This document shows positions 56,165 to 64,000 of a stretch of DNA of 64,000 bases, one piece after another (positions within the stretch are counted from its first letter, which is position 1; every line of letters starts with the position of its first letter). Source of the stretch: Streptomyces bungoensis (GTDB lineage: Bacteria > Actinomycetota > Actinomycetes > Streptomycetales > Streptomycetaceae); NCBI RefSeq assembly GCF_001514215.1, contig NZ_KQ948874.1, positions 1-64,000 on the forward strand, written 5' to 3'. The notes below the pieces were generated by a model. That model worked only from the letters and a program-made list of their open reading frames with translations, had not been told where the DNA came from and made no database searches. A program made the position numbers and the translations under genes.

Positions 56165-58849
56165 ATGACGGAGGGACGGCCGTCGGCCGGCGGCTCGGCA
56201 TCCCTGTGGGAGCGGGACGCGGAGATGGCCACCGTCACGGCGGCGCTCGACGTCCTGTGCGCCGACCGGTCCTCCGCGGGCCGCCTGCTCGTCTTCCGCG
56301 GCGAGGCGGGACTGGGCAAGACCGCGCTGCTGGCCCAGATCCGCCGCATCGCCGAACGCCGGGGCTGCACGGTCTGGTCCGCCCGCGGCGCCGAGACCCT
56401 GAGGTCCGTGCCGTTCAACGTCGTACGGCAGCTGCTGCAGCCCGCGCTGGTCTCCTTACTGCCGGACGAGGCCCGCGAGTACCTCGGCGACCGGTACGAC
56501 ATCGCGGGCCCCGCCCTGGGCATAGCGGACCCCCAGGAGACCAGCGCCGACCCGCGGTACGTGTGCGACGGACTCGTCGCGGCCGTGCGCCGGCTCGCCC
56601 GCCGCGCCTGGCCGCTCGTCCTGCTCGTCGACGACGCCCACTTCGCCGACCAGGAGACCCTCGGCTGGCTCGCCGCCTTCGCCGAACGCCTGGACGAGGT
56701 GTCCGTGCTCGTCGTGGTCGCCCGCCGGCCCGGCGAGGTGAACGGCGACAGCGCCCGCCACCTCGACACGGTGGCCGCGGCCGCGGGCCGCTCCGTCACC
56801 AGCCTCAGCGCCCTCACCCCGGAGGCCACCGCCGGCCTCACCCGCGCCACCCTCGGCCGGTACGCCGACGACCCGTTCTGCCGCGAGGTCTGGGCCGTCA
56901 CCGGCGGCAACCCCTACGACACCGTCGAACTCCTCGCCAAGGTGCAGGACGCCGAACTCCAGCCGACCGAGCCGCAGGCCGCCGAACTGCGCGAGCTGAA
57001 CCGCTCCGCCCGCGGCGGCGGCCTCGTCGACCGGCTCACCGGTCTCGGCATCGACGCCACCCGGTTCGCCTGGGCCGCCGCCATCCTCGGCACCGGCATC
57101 TGCGTCGACCTCGTCGCCCGCCTGGCCGGCATGCGCCCCGACGTCGCCCAGGGCTGCGCCGAACTGCTGCGCACCGCCCGCATCCTGACCGAGCCCGACC
57201 CCGCCGCCGGCGCCGAACCCGTGGACGGCCAGCTGGAGTTCGTCCACCCGCTGATCGCCTCCGCCGTCTACCACTCCATCCCGGCCGGTGTCTGCACCGC
57301 CATGCACGGCGTCGCCGCGCAGATCCTCACCGAGACCGGCCACGGCGCCGCCGAGGCCTCCCGGCACCTGCTGAAGGTGCACCCGGACGACGACGAGGAA
57401 CTCGTCGAACAGCTGCGTGCGGCGGCCCGCGAGCACCTGGCCGTCGGCGCGCCCGACGCGGCCCGCCGCTGCCTCGAGCGGGCTCTCGCCGAACCGCCCC
57501 GGCCCGAGGTCCACGCGTCCGTCCTCTACGAACTGGGCTGCGCCACCCTGCTGACCGCGCCCGCCGTCACCATCGAGCACCTGCGCAGCGCCCTCGCCAT
57601 GCCGGGCCTCCAGGACGGCCGGCGCGTGGACGCCGTGATCCGCCTCTCCCAGGCCCTGCTCCACAACGACGAGCTGGAGGAGGCCGTCCGCACGGTCGAG
57701 GCCGAGGCCGCCCGGCACGAGACCGGCCCGGTCCGGATGCGCCTGCAGGCCGTGCAGTTCATGTGGGAGGCCATCCACGGCGAGACCGTCTCCCCGGAGC
57801 GCTCCCGGCGCCTGGCCGACCTCGCCGCCACCTGCACCGGCCGGGACAACTCCGAGCGCGCCCTGCTGATCCTGCGCGGCTTCGACGCGATGACCCACGG
57901 CGAGAACGCCGAGGAGATCGTCCACCTCTGCGACCGCGCCCTCGTCAACGGCCGCCTCGCGCCCGGCCTCGGCTGGACCGACGGCGAGTGGGGGATCGAG
58001 CTGCTGATGATGCTCGGCAGCGCGTACACCTACGCCGACCGGCTCGACCGCGCCGAGAGCCTCTTCGCCGAGGCCCTGCGCGCCTACACCGGCGCCGGCT
58101 GGCGCGGCGGCCACCTCTCCCTGGCCAACGCCTTCCTCGGCCTCGCCTACCGCCGCCAGGGCCGGCTGAAGGACGCCGAGGACACCCTGCGCGAGGCCCT
58201 GGAGCTGGCCGAGCGGGTCGGCCGCGGCCTGCCCCTGCACTGGTCGGCGACCTGCGGACTCGTCGACACCCTGCTGGCGCGCGGGCGGACCGGCGAGGCC
58301 TGGTCGGTCGCCGAGCAGTACGGCTTCGCCCCGCCCTACCCGTCCACCATCGTGCTGCCCGACATCCGCTCCGTCCGCGGCCGTCTGCTGCTGGCCGTGG
58401 GCCGCACCGAGGAGGGCGTCAACGAGCTGGAGGCCGCCGAGAAGACCGCCGCCTCCCGCGGCGGCCACAACCCCGTCCTCGCGCCCTGGTCCCTCGACCT
58501 CGCCAAGGCTCTGGCCGGCCAGGACCCGGCCCGTGCCGCCCGGCTCGCCGCGGACGCCCGCCGGCAGGCCGAGCGGTTCGGCACGGACACCGCCATCGGC
58601 GAGGCCCTGCGCTGCGCCGCCGCCCTGGAGACCGGTCAGCGCGCGGTCCGTCTCGCCGCCCAGGCCGTCACCTACCTGGAGGCCTCGCCCTGCCAGTACG
58701 AGCACGCGGCGGCCCGGGTCGAGTACGGCGTCGCGATCCGCTCGACCGCGGAACTCGACCGGGGCCTGGCCCTGGCGCGCTCCTGCGGGGCCGACGGGCT
58801 GGCGGCCCAGGCCAAGCAGGCGCTGGACACGCTGTCGGGGCGGGGGTAG
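56165..58849 (+). CDS. Large ATP-binding LuxR-type (LAL) regulator lacking the C-terminal HTH
   Basis: 894 residues from the ATG at 56165. The N-terminal AAA/STAND ATPase has Walker A LVFRGEAGLGKTALLAQIRR (residues ~43-62) and Walker B RRAWPLVLLVDDAHFADQET, followed by the winged-helix and a long helical repeat region (residues ~400-890; DRAESLFAEALRAYTGAGWR, LKDAEDTLREALELAERVGR). LAL proteins normally end with a LuxR helix-turn-helix of ~60 residues; this one stops at AKQALDTLSGRG and no such helix-turn-helix is found downstream in any frame before pcaL. It contains a TTA codon at 56456-56458 (codon 98), so its translation may depend on bldA. It may act through a protein partner. Confidence 0.88.
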   Translation: MTEGRPSAGGSASLWERDAEMATVTAALDVLCADRSSAGRLLVFRGEAGLGKTALLAQIRRIAERRGCTVWSARGAETLRSVPFNVVRQLLQPALVSLLPDEAREYLGDRYDIAGPALGIADPQETSADPRYVCDGLVAAVRRLARRAWPLVLLVDDAHFADQETLGWLAAFAERLDEVSVLVVVARRPGEVNGDSARHLDTVAAAAGRSVTSLSALTPEATAGLTRATLGRYADDPFCREVWAVTGGNPYDTVELLAKVQDAELQPTEPQAAELRELNRSARGGGLVDRLTGLGIDATRFAWAAAILGTGICVDLVARLAGMRPDVAQGCAELLRTARILTEPDPAAGAEPVDGQLEFVHPLIASAVYHSIPAGVCTAMHGVAAQILTETGHGAAEASRHLLKVHPDDDEELVEQLRAAAREHLAVGAPDAARRCLERALAEPPRPEVHASVLYELGCATLLTAPAVTIEHLRSALAMPGLQDGRRVDAVIRLSQALLHNDELEEAVRTVEAEAARHETGPVRMRLQAVQFMWEAIHGETVSPERSRRLADLAATCTGRDNSERALLILRGFDAMTHGENAEEIVHLCDRALVNGRLAPGLGWTDGEWGIELLMMLGSAYTYADRLDRAESLFAEALRAYTGAGWRGGHLSLANAFLGLAYRRQGRLKDAEDTLREALELAERVGRGLPLHWSATCGLVDTLLARGRTGEAWSVAEQYGFAPPYPSTIVLPDIRSVRGRLLLAVGRTEEGVNELEAAEKTAASRGGHNPVLAPWSLDLAKALAGQDPARAARLAADARRQAERFGTDTAIGEALRCAAALETGQRAVRLAAQAVTYLEASPCQYEHAAARVEYGVAIRSTAELDRGLALARSCGADGLAAQAKQALDTLSGRG

Positions 58850-58871
58850 CGACTCCTCCCTCGACTCCCTC

Positions 58872-59999
58872 CTACGGAGCCTCCTCCGCGAGGACCCGCT
58901 GGGCCGTCGCGAACGCCGAGTTGGCCGCCGGCGCCCCGCAGTACACCGCGGTCTGCAGCAGCACCGCCCCGATCTCCTCCGGCGTCAGCCCGTTGCGGCG
59001 GGCCGCCCGGACGTGCAGGGCCGGCTCGTCGAGGTGACCGTGCGCGACCAGCGCGGTCAGCGTGATCATGCTGCGCTCGCGGCGCGAGAGCGTCGGGTCG
59101 GTCCAGATCTCCCCCCAGGCGTAGCGGGAGACGAAGTCCTGGAACCGCGCGGTGAACGGGGTCTGCCGGGCCTGCGCCCGGTCCACGTGCGCGTCGCCCA
59201 GCACCTCCCGGCGCACCGCCGTGCCGCTCGCCGGAATCCCGTCGAGCCGGCTGCGCAGGGCGGTCAGGACGGCCCGCGGGCACTGGGCGGGCGCCAGGTG
59301 CGAGGCGCCGGGCAGCTCCACCAGCAGGGCGTCGCGCACCGCGTCCGCGATCTCCCGCAGATGCGCGGGCGGCGTCGCCGGATCCCGCCGGCCGGCCACG
59401 AGCAGGGTCGGCACGGTGATGCCGGCGAGCCGGTCACGCAGGTCGAAGGCGGCCAGCGCGTCGCAGCAGGCCGCGTACGCCTCCGGATCGGCCTCCCGGT
59501 GGTCCCGTACGAGCCGCGGCACGGTGAAGCCGGGGGTGAACCAGCGGGCGTCGGCGTTGTCCGCCAGCCACTCCAGGCCCTCCCGGCGCACCCGTTCGGC
59601 ACGCTCCCGCCACGGCTCGCCGCCGCCGAAGTGGGCGGAGGAGCAGATCACCGCCAGCGAGGTCAGCCGCTCGGGGTGGTGCACGGCCAGGTGCAGGCCG
59701 ACCGCGCCGCCCAGGGACACCCCGGCGTAGGCGAACCGCTCGACGCCGAGGGCGTCGGCGAGGCGGAGCACCAGCCCGGCGAGGTCGCCGACGGTGGCCC
59801 CCGGCCCGATCAGGTCCGCCGCCGAACCGCCGTGCCCCGGCAGGTCCCAGCGGATCACCCGGTGGCCGGCCGACAGCTCGGGAGCGACCGCGTCCCACAG
59901 CGCGTACGAGGTCCCGAGCGAGGGGCCCAGCAGCAGCGGCGGAGCGCAAGCCGGGCCTTCTTCCAGGTGGTTGAGGAGTTTCGCGGTCGAGCCGGTCAA
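58872..59999 (-). CDS. pcaL: 3-oxoadipate enol-lactonase / 4-carboxymuconolactone decarboxylase fusion
   Basis: 375-residue bifunctional enzyme of the protocatechuate branch of the beta-ketoadipate pathway. The start is a TTG at 59999 overlapping the pcaB stop (TTGA). Residues ~1-255 are an alpha/beta hydrolase (PcaD) with the nucleophile elbow FAYAGVSLGGAVGLHLAVHH, the acid region LLVAGRRDPATPPAH and the final His in GASHLAPAQCP. Residues ~265-375 are the PcaC decarboxylase (RFQDFVSRYAWGEIWTDPTL, ERSMITLTALVAHGHLDEPA). The gene is intact, but its upstream partners pcaB and pcaI are truncated and pcaHG and pcaJ are absent, so the pathway cannot run from this locus. Confidence 0.93.
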   Translation of the reverse strand: MTGSTAKLLNHLEEGPACAPPLLLGPSLGTSYALWDAVAPELSAGHRVIRWDLPGHGGSAADLIGPGATVGDLAGLVLRLADALGVERFAYAGVSLGGAVGLHLAVHHPERLTSLAVICSSAHFGGGEPWRERAERVRREGLEWLADNADARWFTPGFTVPRLVRDHREADPEAYAACCDALAAFDLRDRLAGITVPTLLVAGRRDPATPPAHLREIADAVRDALLVELPGASHLAPAQCPRAVLTALRSRLDGIPASGTAVRREVLGDAHVDRAQARQTPFTARFQDFVSRYAWGEIWTDPTLSRRERSMITLTALVAHGHLDEPALHVRAARRNGLTPEEIGAVLLQTAVYCGAPAANSAFATAQRVLAEEAP

Positions 60000-60874
60000 G
60001 GTCGCTCCAGGGCGCGGTCGGTGAGGGGTCCGGCGAAGCCGGTGTACCGGGTGAGGTCGGTCAGGCCGTCCAGGTCGACTCCCACCAACTCCGTTTGCTC
60101 TCGCAGCAGTTCCCGCAGCGGGCGGTCCTCGTCGCGGGCGCGGCGGGCCAGTTCGGTCAGCAGTTCCTTCGCGCGGGCGCGGCCGAGGAGGCGGGCCAGC
60201 TCGGCGGAGAGCCGTTCGGAGACGATCAGCCCCCGTGTCCGGCCGCGGTTCGCGGCCATCGCCCCGGGGTGCACGCGCAGCCCCTCGGCCAGTGCGGCGG
60301 CCCGCTCGGCCGCCCCGCCCACCAGCCGGAGCAGGTCGCGCAGCGGCTCCCACTCGGCGTGCCAGGCGCCGGCCGGCCGCTCGTCCTCGGCGGCGAGGCA
60401 GCCGTACAGCGTGGCCGCGAGCTGCGGGGCGCGCCGGGCGGCGGCCGCGAGGAGGGCGGCCGCGACCGGGTTCGCCTTGTGCGGCATGGCCGACGAGCCC
60501 CCGCCGCTGCCCTCGCTCACCTCGCCGATCTCGGTGCGCGACAACGTCAGCACGTCCACCGCGAGCTTCCCCAGCGTGCCCGTCGCGAACGCCAGGCAGC
60601 CCGCCAGGTCGGCGACGGGGGTGCGCAGCGTGTGCCAGGGCAACGACGGGGCGGCCAGCCCCACTTCACGGGCGTACACCGCCGTCAGCGCGCCCGCGTC
60701 CTCGGCGCCGTACACCCCGAAGGCCGCCAGGGTCCCGCCGGCGCCGCCGAGTTGGGCCGGCAGCGAGTCCCGGACCCGGGTGAGGCGGTCGCGGGCGTCC
60801 AGCACCAGCGCGCGCCAGCCGGCCGCCTTCAGCCCGAACGTCGTCGGTACGGCGTGCTGGGTGAGCGTCCGCCC
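59996..60874 (-). pseudogene. pcaB: 5'-truncated 3-carboxy-cis,cis-muconate cycloisomerase (PcaB)
   Basis: The minus-strand frame from 60874 to the TGA at 59996 reads GRTLTQHAVPTTFGLKAAGW and continues with the fumarase/aspartase superfamily signature EGSGGGSSAMPHKANPVAAA (S-S-x-M-P-x-K-x-N-P). About 290 codons remain, against ~450 in the intact enzyme; the first ~150 residues with the N-terminal catalytic region are gone. Upstream the frame runs into a stop-containing junction with a CoA-transferase fragment. A possible internal start gives about 270 residues, but the protein would lack half of its active site. It remains coupled to pcaL. Confidence 0.88.
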
Positions 60875-60877
60875 GGG

Positions 60878-61117
<240 letters not shown>

Positions 61118-61873
61118 AGGACCACCGTCGCCGGGGCCACCCGCCCGCCGCCGGACGTCACCGTGGGCGTGCCGTCCATCGCGACGAGCCAGCCGTGCCG
61201 CCGCGCCGACCAGGTGAAGGCGAAACGCGCCGCCGGGTAGCGCACCGTGCGCGCGGACGCGGGACTTCCGCCGGACGGCGCCGGGCCGTAGCGGAAGCCG
61301 GTGGTCAGCGCGGGGCGGCCGGGGCGGAGGGCAGCAGCCGTGGTGGGCGCAGGTACAGGTGTTGTGCGGGGCGGGCCGGTCCCCGGCGCGGTAGTAGGCG
61401 CGGGCCGCCTCGTCGGGTGACTCCGCGTGCAGCGGCGCCCGGTCGATCAGCGGGAGCAGTTTGCGCTGGGCGCCCGAGAAGGCCAGCGTCGGTTCGTGGA
61501 ACTGGCGCAGCAGTTCCAGGTCGGACTCCCTGGCGCTGCGCACCGGTCCCACGGTCCGCGGCAGCTTCGTGGCGTACAGCGCCATCAGCCGGCTCAGGCC
61601 GCCCTCGACCTGCTCGGCGTAGACCACGTCCGCCGCGTCCAGGCCGGTCTGCGGGCGGGCGGCGGACACGTTGTCGATCTTCACGGCCAGTACGGAGCCG
61701 GCCGGCGCCGCCGAGGAGGCCGGGGGCGCCGCGGTCCGGGCCGGGGTCCGGCCGCCGCCACCGGGCGGGCCGTGCCGGGTGCAGCCCGCCGTCAGGGCCG
61801 CGGCCGTCGTGGCGGCCAGCAGCGCCGCCGTCAGCGCGGTGCGCCGCGCCCGCGCCCCGTGTCTCGTACCCAC
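61118..61873 (-). pseudogene. Frameshifted, 3'-truncated DUF3048 lipoprotein
   Basis: From the GTG at 61873 the product begins with a lipoprotein signal (LLAATTAAALTAGC) and DUF3048 sequence: VLAVKIDNVSAARPQTGLDA, VVYAEQVEGGLSRLMALYAT and GPVRSARESDLELLRQFHEP. Near 61360 the frame is lost: the expected PHNLYLRPPRLL is split, LYLRPPRLLPSAP lying in another frame, and the following family sequence (TTGFRYGPAPSGG, RFAFTWSARRHGWLVAMDG) is in a further frame. At about 61118 the C-terminal domain ends and pcaI sequence starts. At least two frame changes and one truncation are therefore needed to explain it. Confidence 0.82.
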
Positions 61874-62034
61874 CGCGACCACCCCCGTTTTCTCCGATTG
61901 TGCGCTCGTATGCCCGTCGCGGGCCATGGGCGCGAGCCGAGATTGGCGTACGGACCTTCGGGTACCCGGGCGCCACCGCAAACCGGACGCGCCAGGGCGA
62001 ACCGGCGCGCACGCGACCAAGGGAGCGCGACCCC

Positions 62035-63225
62035 ATGAAGGCAGTGACCTGGCAGGGCAAGCGGGACGTGCGGGTGGAGGACGTGCCCGACCCGCGCATC
62101 GAGGAGCCCACCGACGCGATCATCCGCATCACGTCCAGCGGACTGTGCGGTTCGGACCTGCACCTGTACGAAGTGCTCACCCCGTTCATGACACCGGGCG
62201 ACATCCTCGGCCACGAGCCGATGGGCATCGTCGAGGAGGTCGGCCCCGGCGTGCCCGACCTCGCGGTGGGCGACCGCGTGGTGGTGCCGTTCCAGATCGC
62301 CTGCGGCAACTGCTGGATGTGCCTGACCGGACTGCCCACCCAGTGCGAGACCACGCAGGTCACCGGAGAGCACATGGGCGCCGCCCTGTTCGGCTACACC
62401 CGGCTGTACGGCGCCGTACCCGGGGCCCAGGCAGAGTACCTGCGGGTCCCGCAGGCGCAGTTCGGGCCGATGAAGGTGCCCCAGGGGCCGCCGGACGACC
62501 GCTTCGTCTACCTCTCCGACGTCCTGCCCACCGCCTGGCAGGCCTTCGAGTACGCCTCCGTGCCGCCCGGCGGCACCCTCGCCGTCCTCGGCCTCGGCCC
62601 GATCGGCGACATGGCCTGCCGCATCGCCCTGGCCCGCGGCGCCGAGCGGGTGTTCGGCGTCGACCTGGTGCCCGAGCGGCTGGCCCGGGCGGCCGGACGC
62701 GGCGTGCAGACGTTCGACCTCAGGGCCTTCGACAACGAGAAGGAACTCATCACCGCGATCCGCGACGAGACCGGCGGCCGGGGCCCCGACGCCGTGATCG
62801 ACGCCGTCGGCACCGAGGCCCACGGCAGCGCCGCGGCCAAGCTCGCCCAGCAGGCCACCGCGCTCATGCCCCGCAAGCTCGGCGCCCCGCTCGCGGAGCG
62901 CTTCAGCGTCGACCGGCTCAGCGCCCTGCACACGGCCATCGAGCTGGTCCGGCGGGGCGGCACCATCTCGCTGAGCGGCGTGTACGGCGGCATGGCCGAC
63001 CCGATGCCGATGCTCACCCTGTTCGACAAGCAGATCCAGCTGCGGATGGGACAGGCCAACGTCCGCCGCTGGAGCGACGAGATCATGCCGTACCTCACCG
63101 AGGACGACCCGCTGGGCGTCGACGACTTCGCCACCCACCACGTGCCGCTCAGCGAGGCGCCGCACGCCTACGAGATGTTCCAGCGCAAGCAGGAAGGCGC
63201 CGTCAAGGTCCTGATGCGGCCGTGA
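62035..63225 (+). CDS. Zinc-dependent alcohol dehydrogenase (formaldehyde dehydrogenase-like)
   Basis: 396-residue medium-chain dehydrogenase from the ATG at 62035 behind AAGGGAG. The catalytic zinc site is in TSSGLCGSDLHLY and ILGHEPMGIVEEV; the structural zinc cysteines are in ACGNCWMCLTGLPTQC. The NAD(P) Rossmann motif is AVLGLGPIGDMACRIALARG. The long insert and the order match glutathione-independent formaldehyde dehydrogenase-like proteins, widespread in Streptomyces. It stands alone, reading away from the DUF3048 remnant. Actual substrate unknown. Confidence 0.92.
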   Translation: MKAVTWQGKRDVRVEDVPDPRIEEPTDAIIRITSSGLCGSDLHLYEVLTPFMTPGDILGHEPMGIVEEVGPGVPDLAVGDRVVVPFQIACGNCWMCLTGLPTQCETTQVTGEHMGAALFGYTRLYGAVPGAQAEYLRVPQAQFGPMKVPQGPPDDRFVYLSDVLPTAWQAFEYASVPPGGTLAVLGLGPIGDMACRIALARGAERVFGVDLVPERLARAAGRGVQTFDLRAFDNEKELITAIRDETGGRGPDAVIDAVGTEAHGSAAAKLAQQATALMPRKLGAPLAERFSVDRLSALHTAIELVRRGGTISLSGVYGGMADPMPMLTLFDKQIQLRMGQANVRRWSDEIMPYLTEDDPLGVDDFATHHVPLSEAPHAYEMFQRKQEGAVKVLMRP

Positions 63226-63238
63226 GCGCGGCCGCCGG

Positions 63239-64000
63239 TCACGCACCGCCCAGGATCTCCGCGAGGTCGTAGCGCACCGGCTCCTCCAACTGGGCGTAGG
63301 TGCAGCTCTCCGCGGTGCGGTCCGGGCGCCAGCGGCGGAAGCGCGCCGTGTGCCGGAAGCGGGCGCCGTTCTCCATGTGGTCGTAGGCCACCTCGGCGAC
63401 CCGCTCCGGCCGGAGCGGCACCCAGGACAGGTCCTTCTTGCCCGACCAGCGGCTCGGCGCCCCCGGCAGCCGGGCCGTCTCATGGGCCGCCACGTCCGAC
63501 CAGGCCGCCCAGGGGTGGGCGCTCGCGTCGTCCATGCGCAGCGGCTCCAGCTCCTCCACCAGCTCCGCTCGCCTCTTCATGGCGAAGGCGGCCGACACTC
63601 CCACGTGCTGCAGGACACCCCGGTCGTCGTACAGGCCCAGCAGCAGCGAGCCCACCACCGGCCCGCTCTTGTGGAACCGGTAGCCGGCGACCACCACGTC
63701 CGCCGTGCGCTCGTGCTTGATCTTGAACATGACCCGCTCGTCCTGCCGGTAGCGCAGGTCGAGCGGCTTGGCGACGACCCCGTCCAGCCCGGCCCCCTCG
63801 TACTGCTCGAACCACTCCCGCGCCACCTCGACGTCGGTCGTCGCCGGCGCCACGTGCACGGGCGCGCCCGCCCCGGCGAGCGCCCGCTCCAGCAGCGCCC
63901 GCCGGTCGGTCAGCGGCACGTCCAGCAGGGAGTGGTCGTCCAGTGCCAGCAGGTCGAAGGCGACGAACGAGGCCGGGGTCCGCTCGGCCAGCGTGCGCAC
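63239..64000 (-). CDS. ATP-dependent DNA ligase, C-terminal part (5' end outside window)
   Basis: The frame is open to the right edge, giving the last ~254 residues. Present are ligase motif IV (AGLDGVVAKPLDLRYRQDE), motif V (VMFKIKHERTADVVVAGYRF) and the OB-fold with GSLLLGLYDDRGVLQHVGVS and the terminal RFRHTARFRRWRPDRT. Motif I with the adenylated lysine lies beyond the window. Length and sequence fit the LigC type of actinobacteria (~350 residues) that works in non-homologous end-joining or repair; a LigD ligase domain is an alternative but those usually carry extra domains. Stop at 63239 is convergent with the alcohol dehydrogenase. Confidence 0.9.
   Translation of the reverse strand: MRTLAERTPASFVAFDLLALDDHSLLDVPLTDRRALLERALAGAGAPVHVAPATTDVEVAREWFEQYEGAGLDGVVAKPLDLRYRQDERVMFKIKHERTADVVVAGYRFHKSGPVVGSLLLGLYDDRGVLQHVGVSAAFAMKRRAELVEELEPLRMDDASAHPWAAWSDVAAHETARLPGAPSRWSGKKDLSWVPLRPERVAEVAYDHMENGARFRHTARFRRWRPDRTAESCTYAQLEEPVRYDLAEILGGA

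Overview
The window is chromosomal DNA from a Streptomyces or very close relative. It is uniformly GC-rich, uses GTG and TTG starts freely, couples genes by 4-nt overlaps, uses TTA codons almost nowhere, and carries typical families of that genus (OpcA, DUF2510 proteins, MmyB-like proteins, large ATP-binding LuxR-type regulators). From memory, the tkt-tal-zwf-opcA-pgi order followed by a phosphopantetheinyl transferase resembles the second pentose-phosphate region of S. coelicolor. I saw no tRNA, rRNA, CRISPR array, integrase or transposase.

Layout. 1-6.5 kb: pentose phosphate operon read leftwards (tkt, tal, zwf, opcA, pgi, the last cut by the window edge). 6.6-18.6 kb: an AraC regulator, a secreted GH16 beta-glucanase, a DUF817 membrane protein, a decayed acyl-CoA metabolism patch (IclR and acyl-CoA ligase fragments, a MaoC hydratase), a rhodanese, GH4 and GH38 glycosidases, a 9-bp minisatellite and a GH18 chitinase. 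18.8-24.3 kb: ATP-grasp protein, metallophosphoesterase, phosphopantetheinyl transferase, a small protein, and an XRE/ImmA-IrrE pair divergent from an MmyB-like protein. 24.4-32.6 kb: a LacI-controlled operon with an ABC sugar importer, a GH13 alpha-glucosidase and a GH87-like alpha-1,3-glucanase. 32.6-34.1 kb: remnant vanillate demethylase operon whose reductase gene is cut where it meets the sugar operon.

34.2-46.9 kb holds the most unusual block. A CHAT (caspase-like) protease is translationally coupled to a ComEC-like metallo-beta-lactamase-fold protein. Two large paralogous CHAT-STAND(NB-ARC)-TPR proteins face each other, and a four-helix membrane protein lies beside them. It looks like a bacterial NLR-like conflict or cell-death module; both STAND genes contain a rare TTA codon, suggesting bldA (developmental) control.

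47-64 kb: pectate lyase, Tat-exported phospholipase C, a scramblase-like DUF2510 protein, a TetR/PAP2/DMT transporter cluster with a 16-bp periodic operator array, a DUF2510 secreted-type protein, a LuxR-family ATPase regulator that lacks its DNA-binding domain, collapsed protocatechuate (pca) genes, a zinc alcohol dehydrogenase and an ATP-dependent DNA ligase cut by the right edge.

Two themes tie the window together. First, its secreted or glycan-active enzymes cover fungal wall polymers (beta-1,3-glucan, chitin, alpha-1,3-glucan, mannosides), several with their own palindromic or DasR-like operators. Second, aromatic and acyl-CoA catabolism is decaying by deletion at several places (vanB, pcaI/pcaB, fadD/iclR) while carbohydrate genes next to the scars remain intact.
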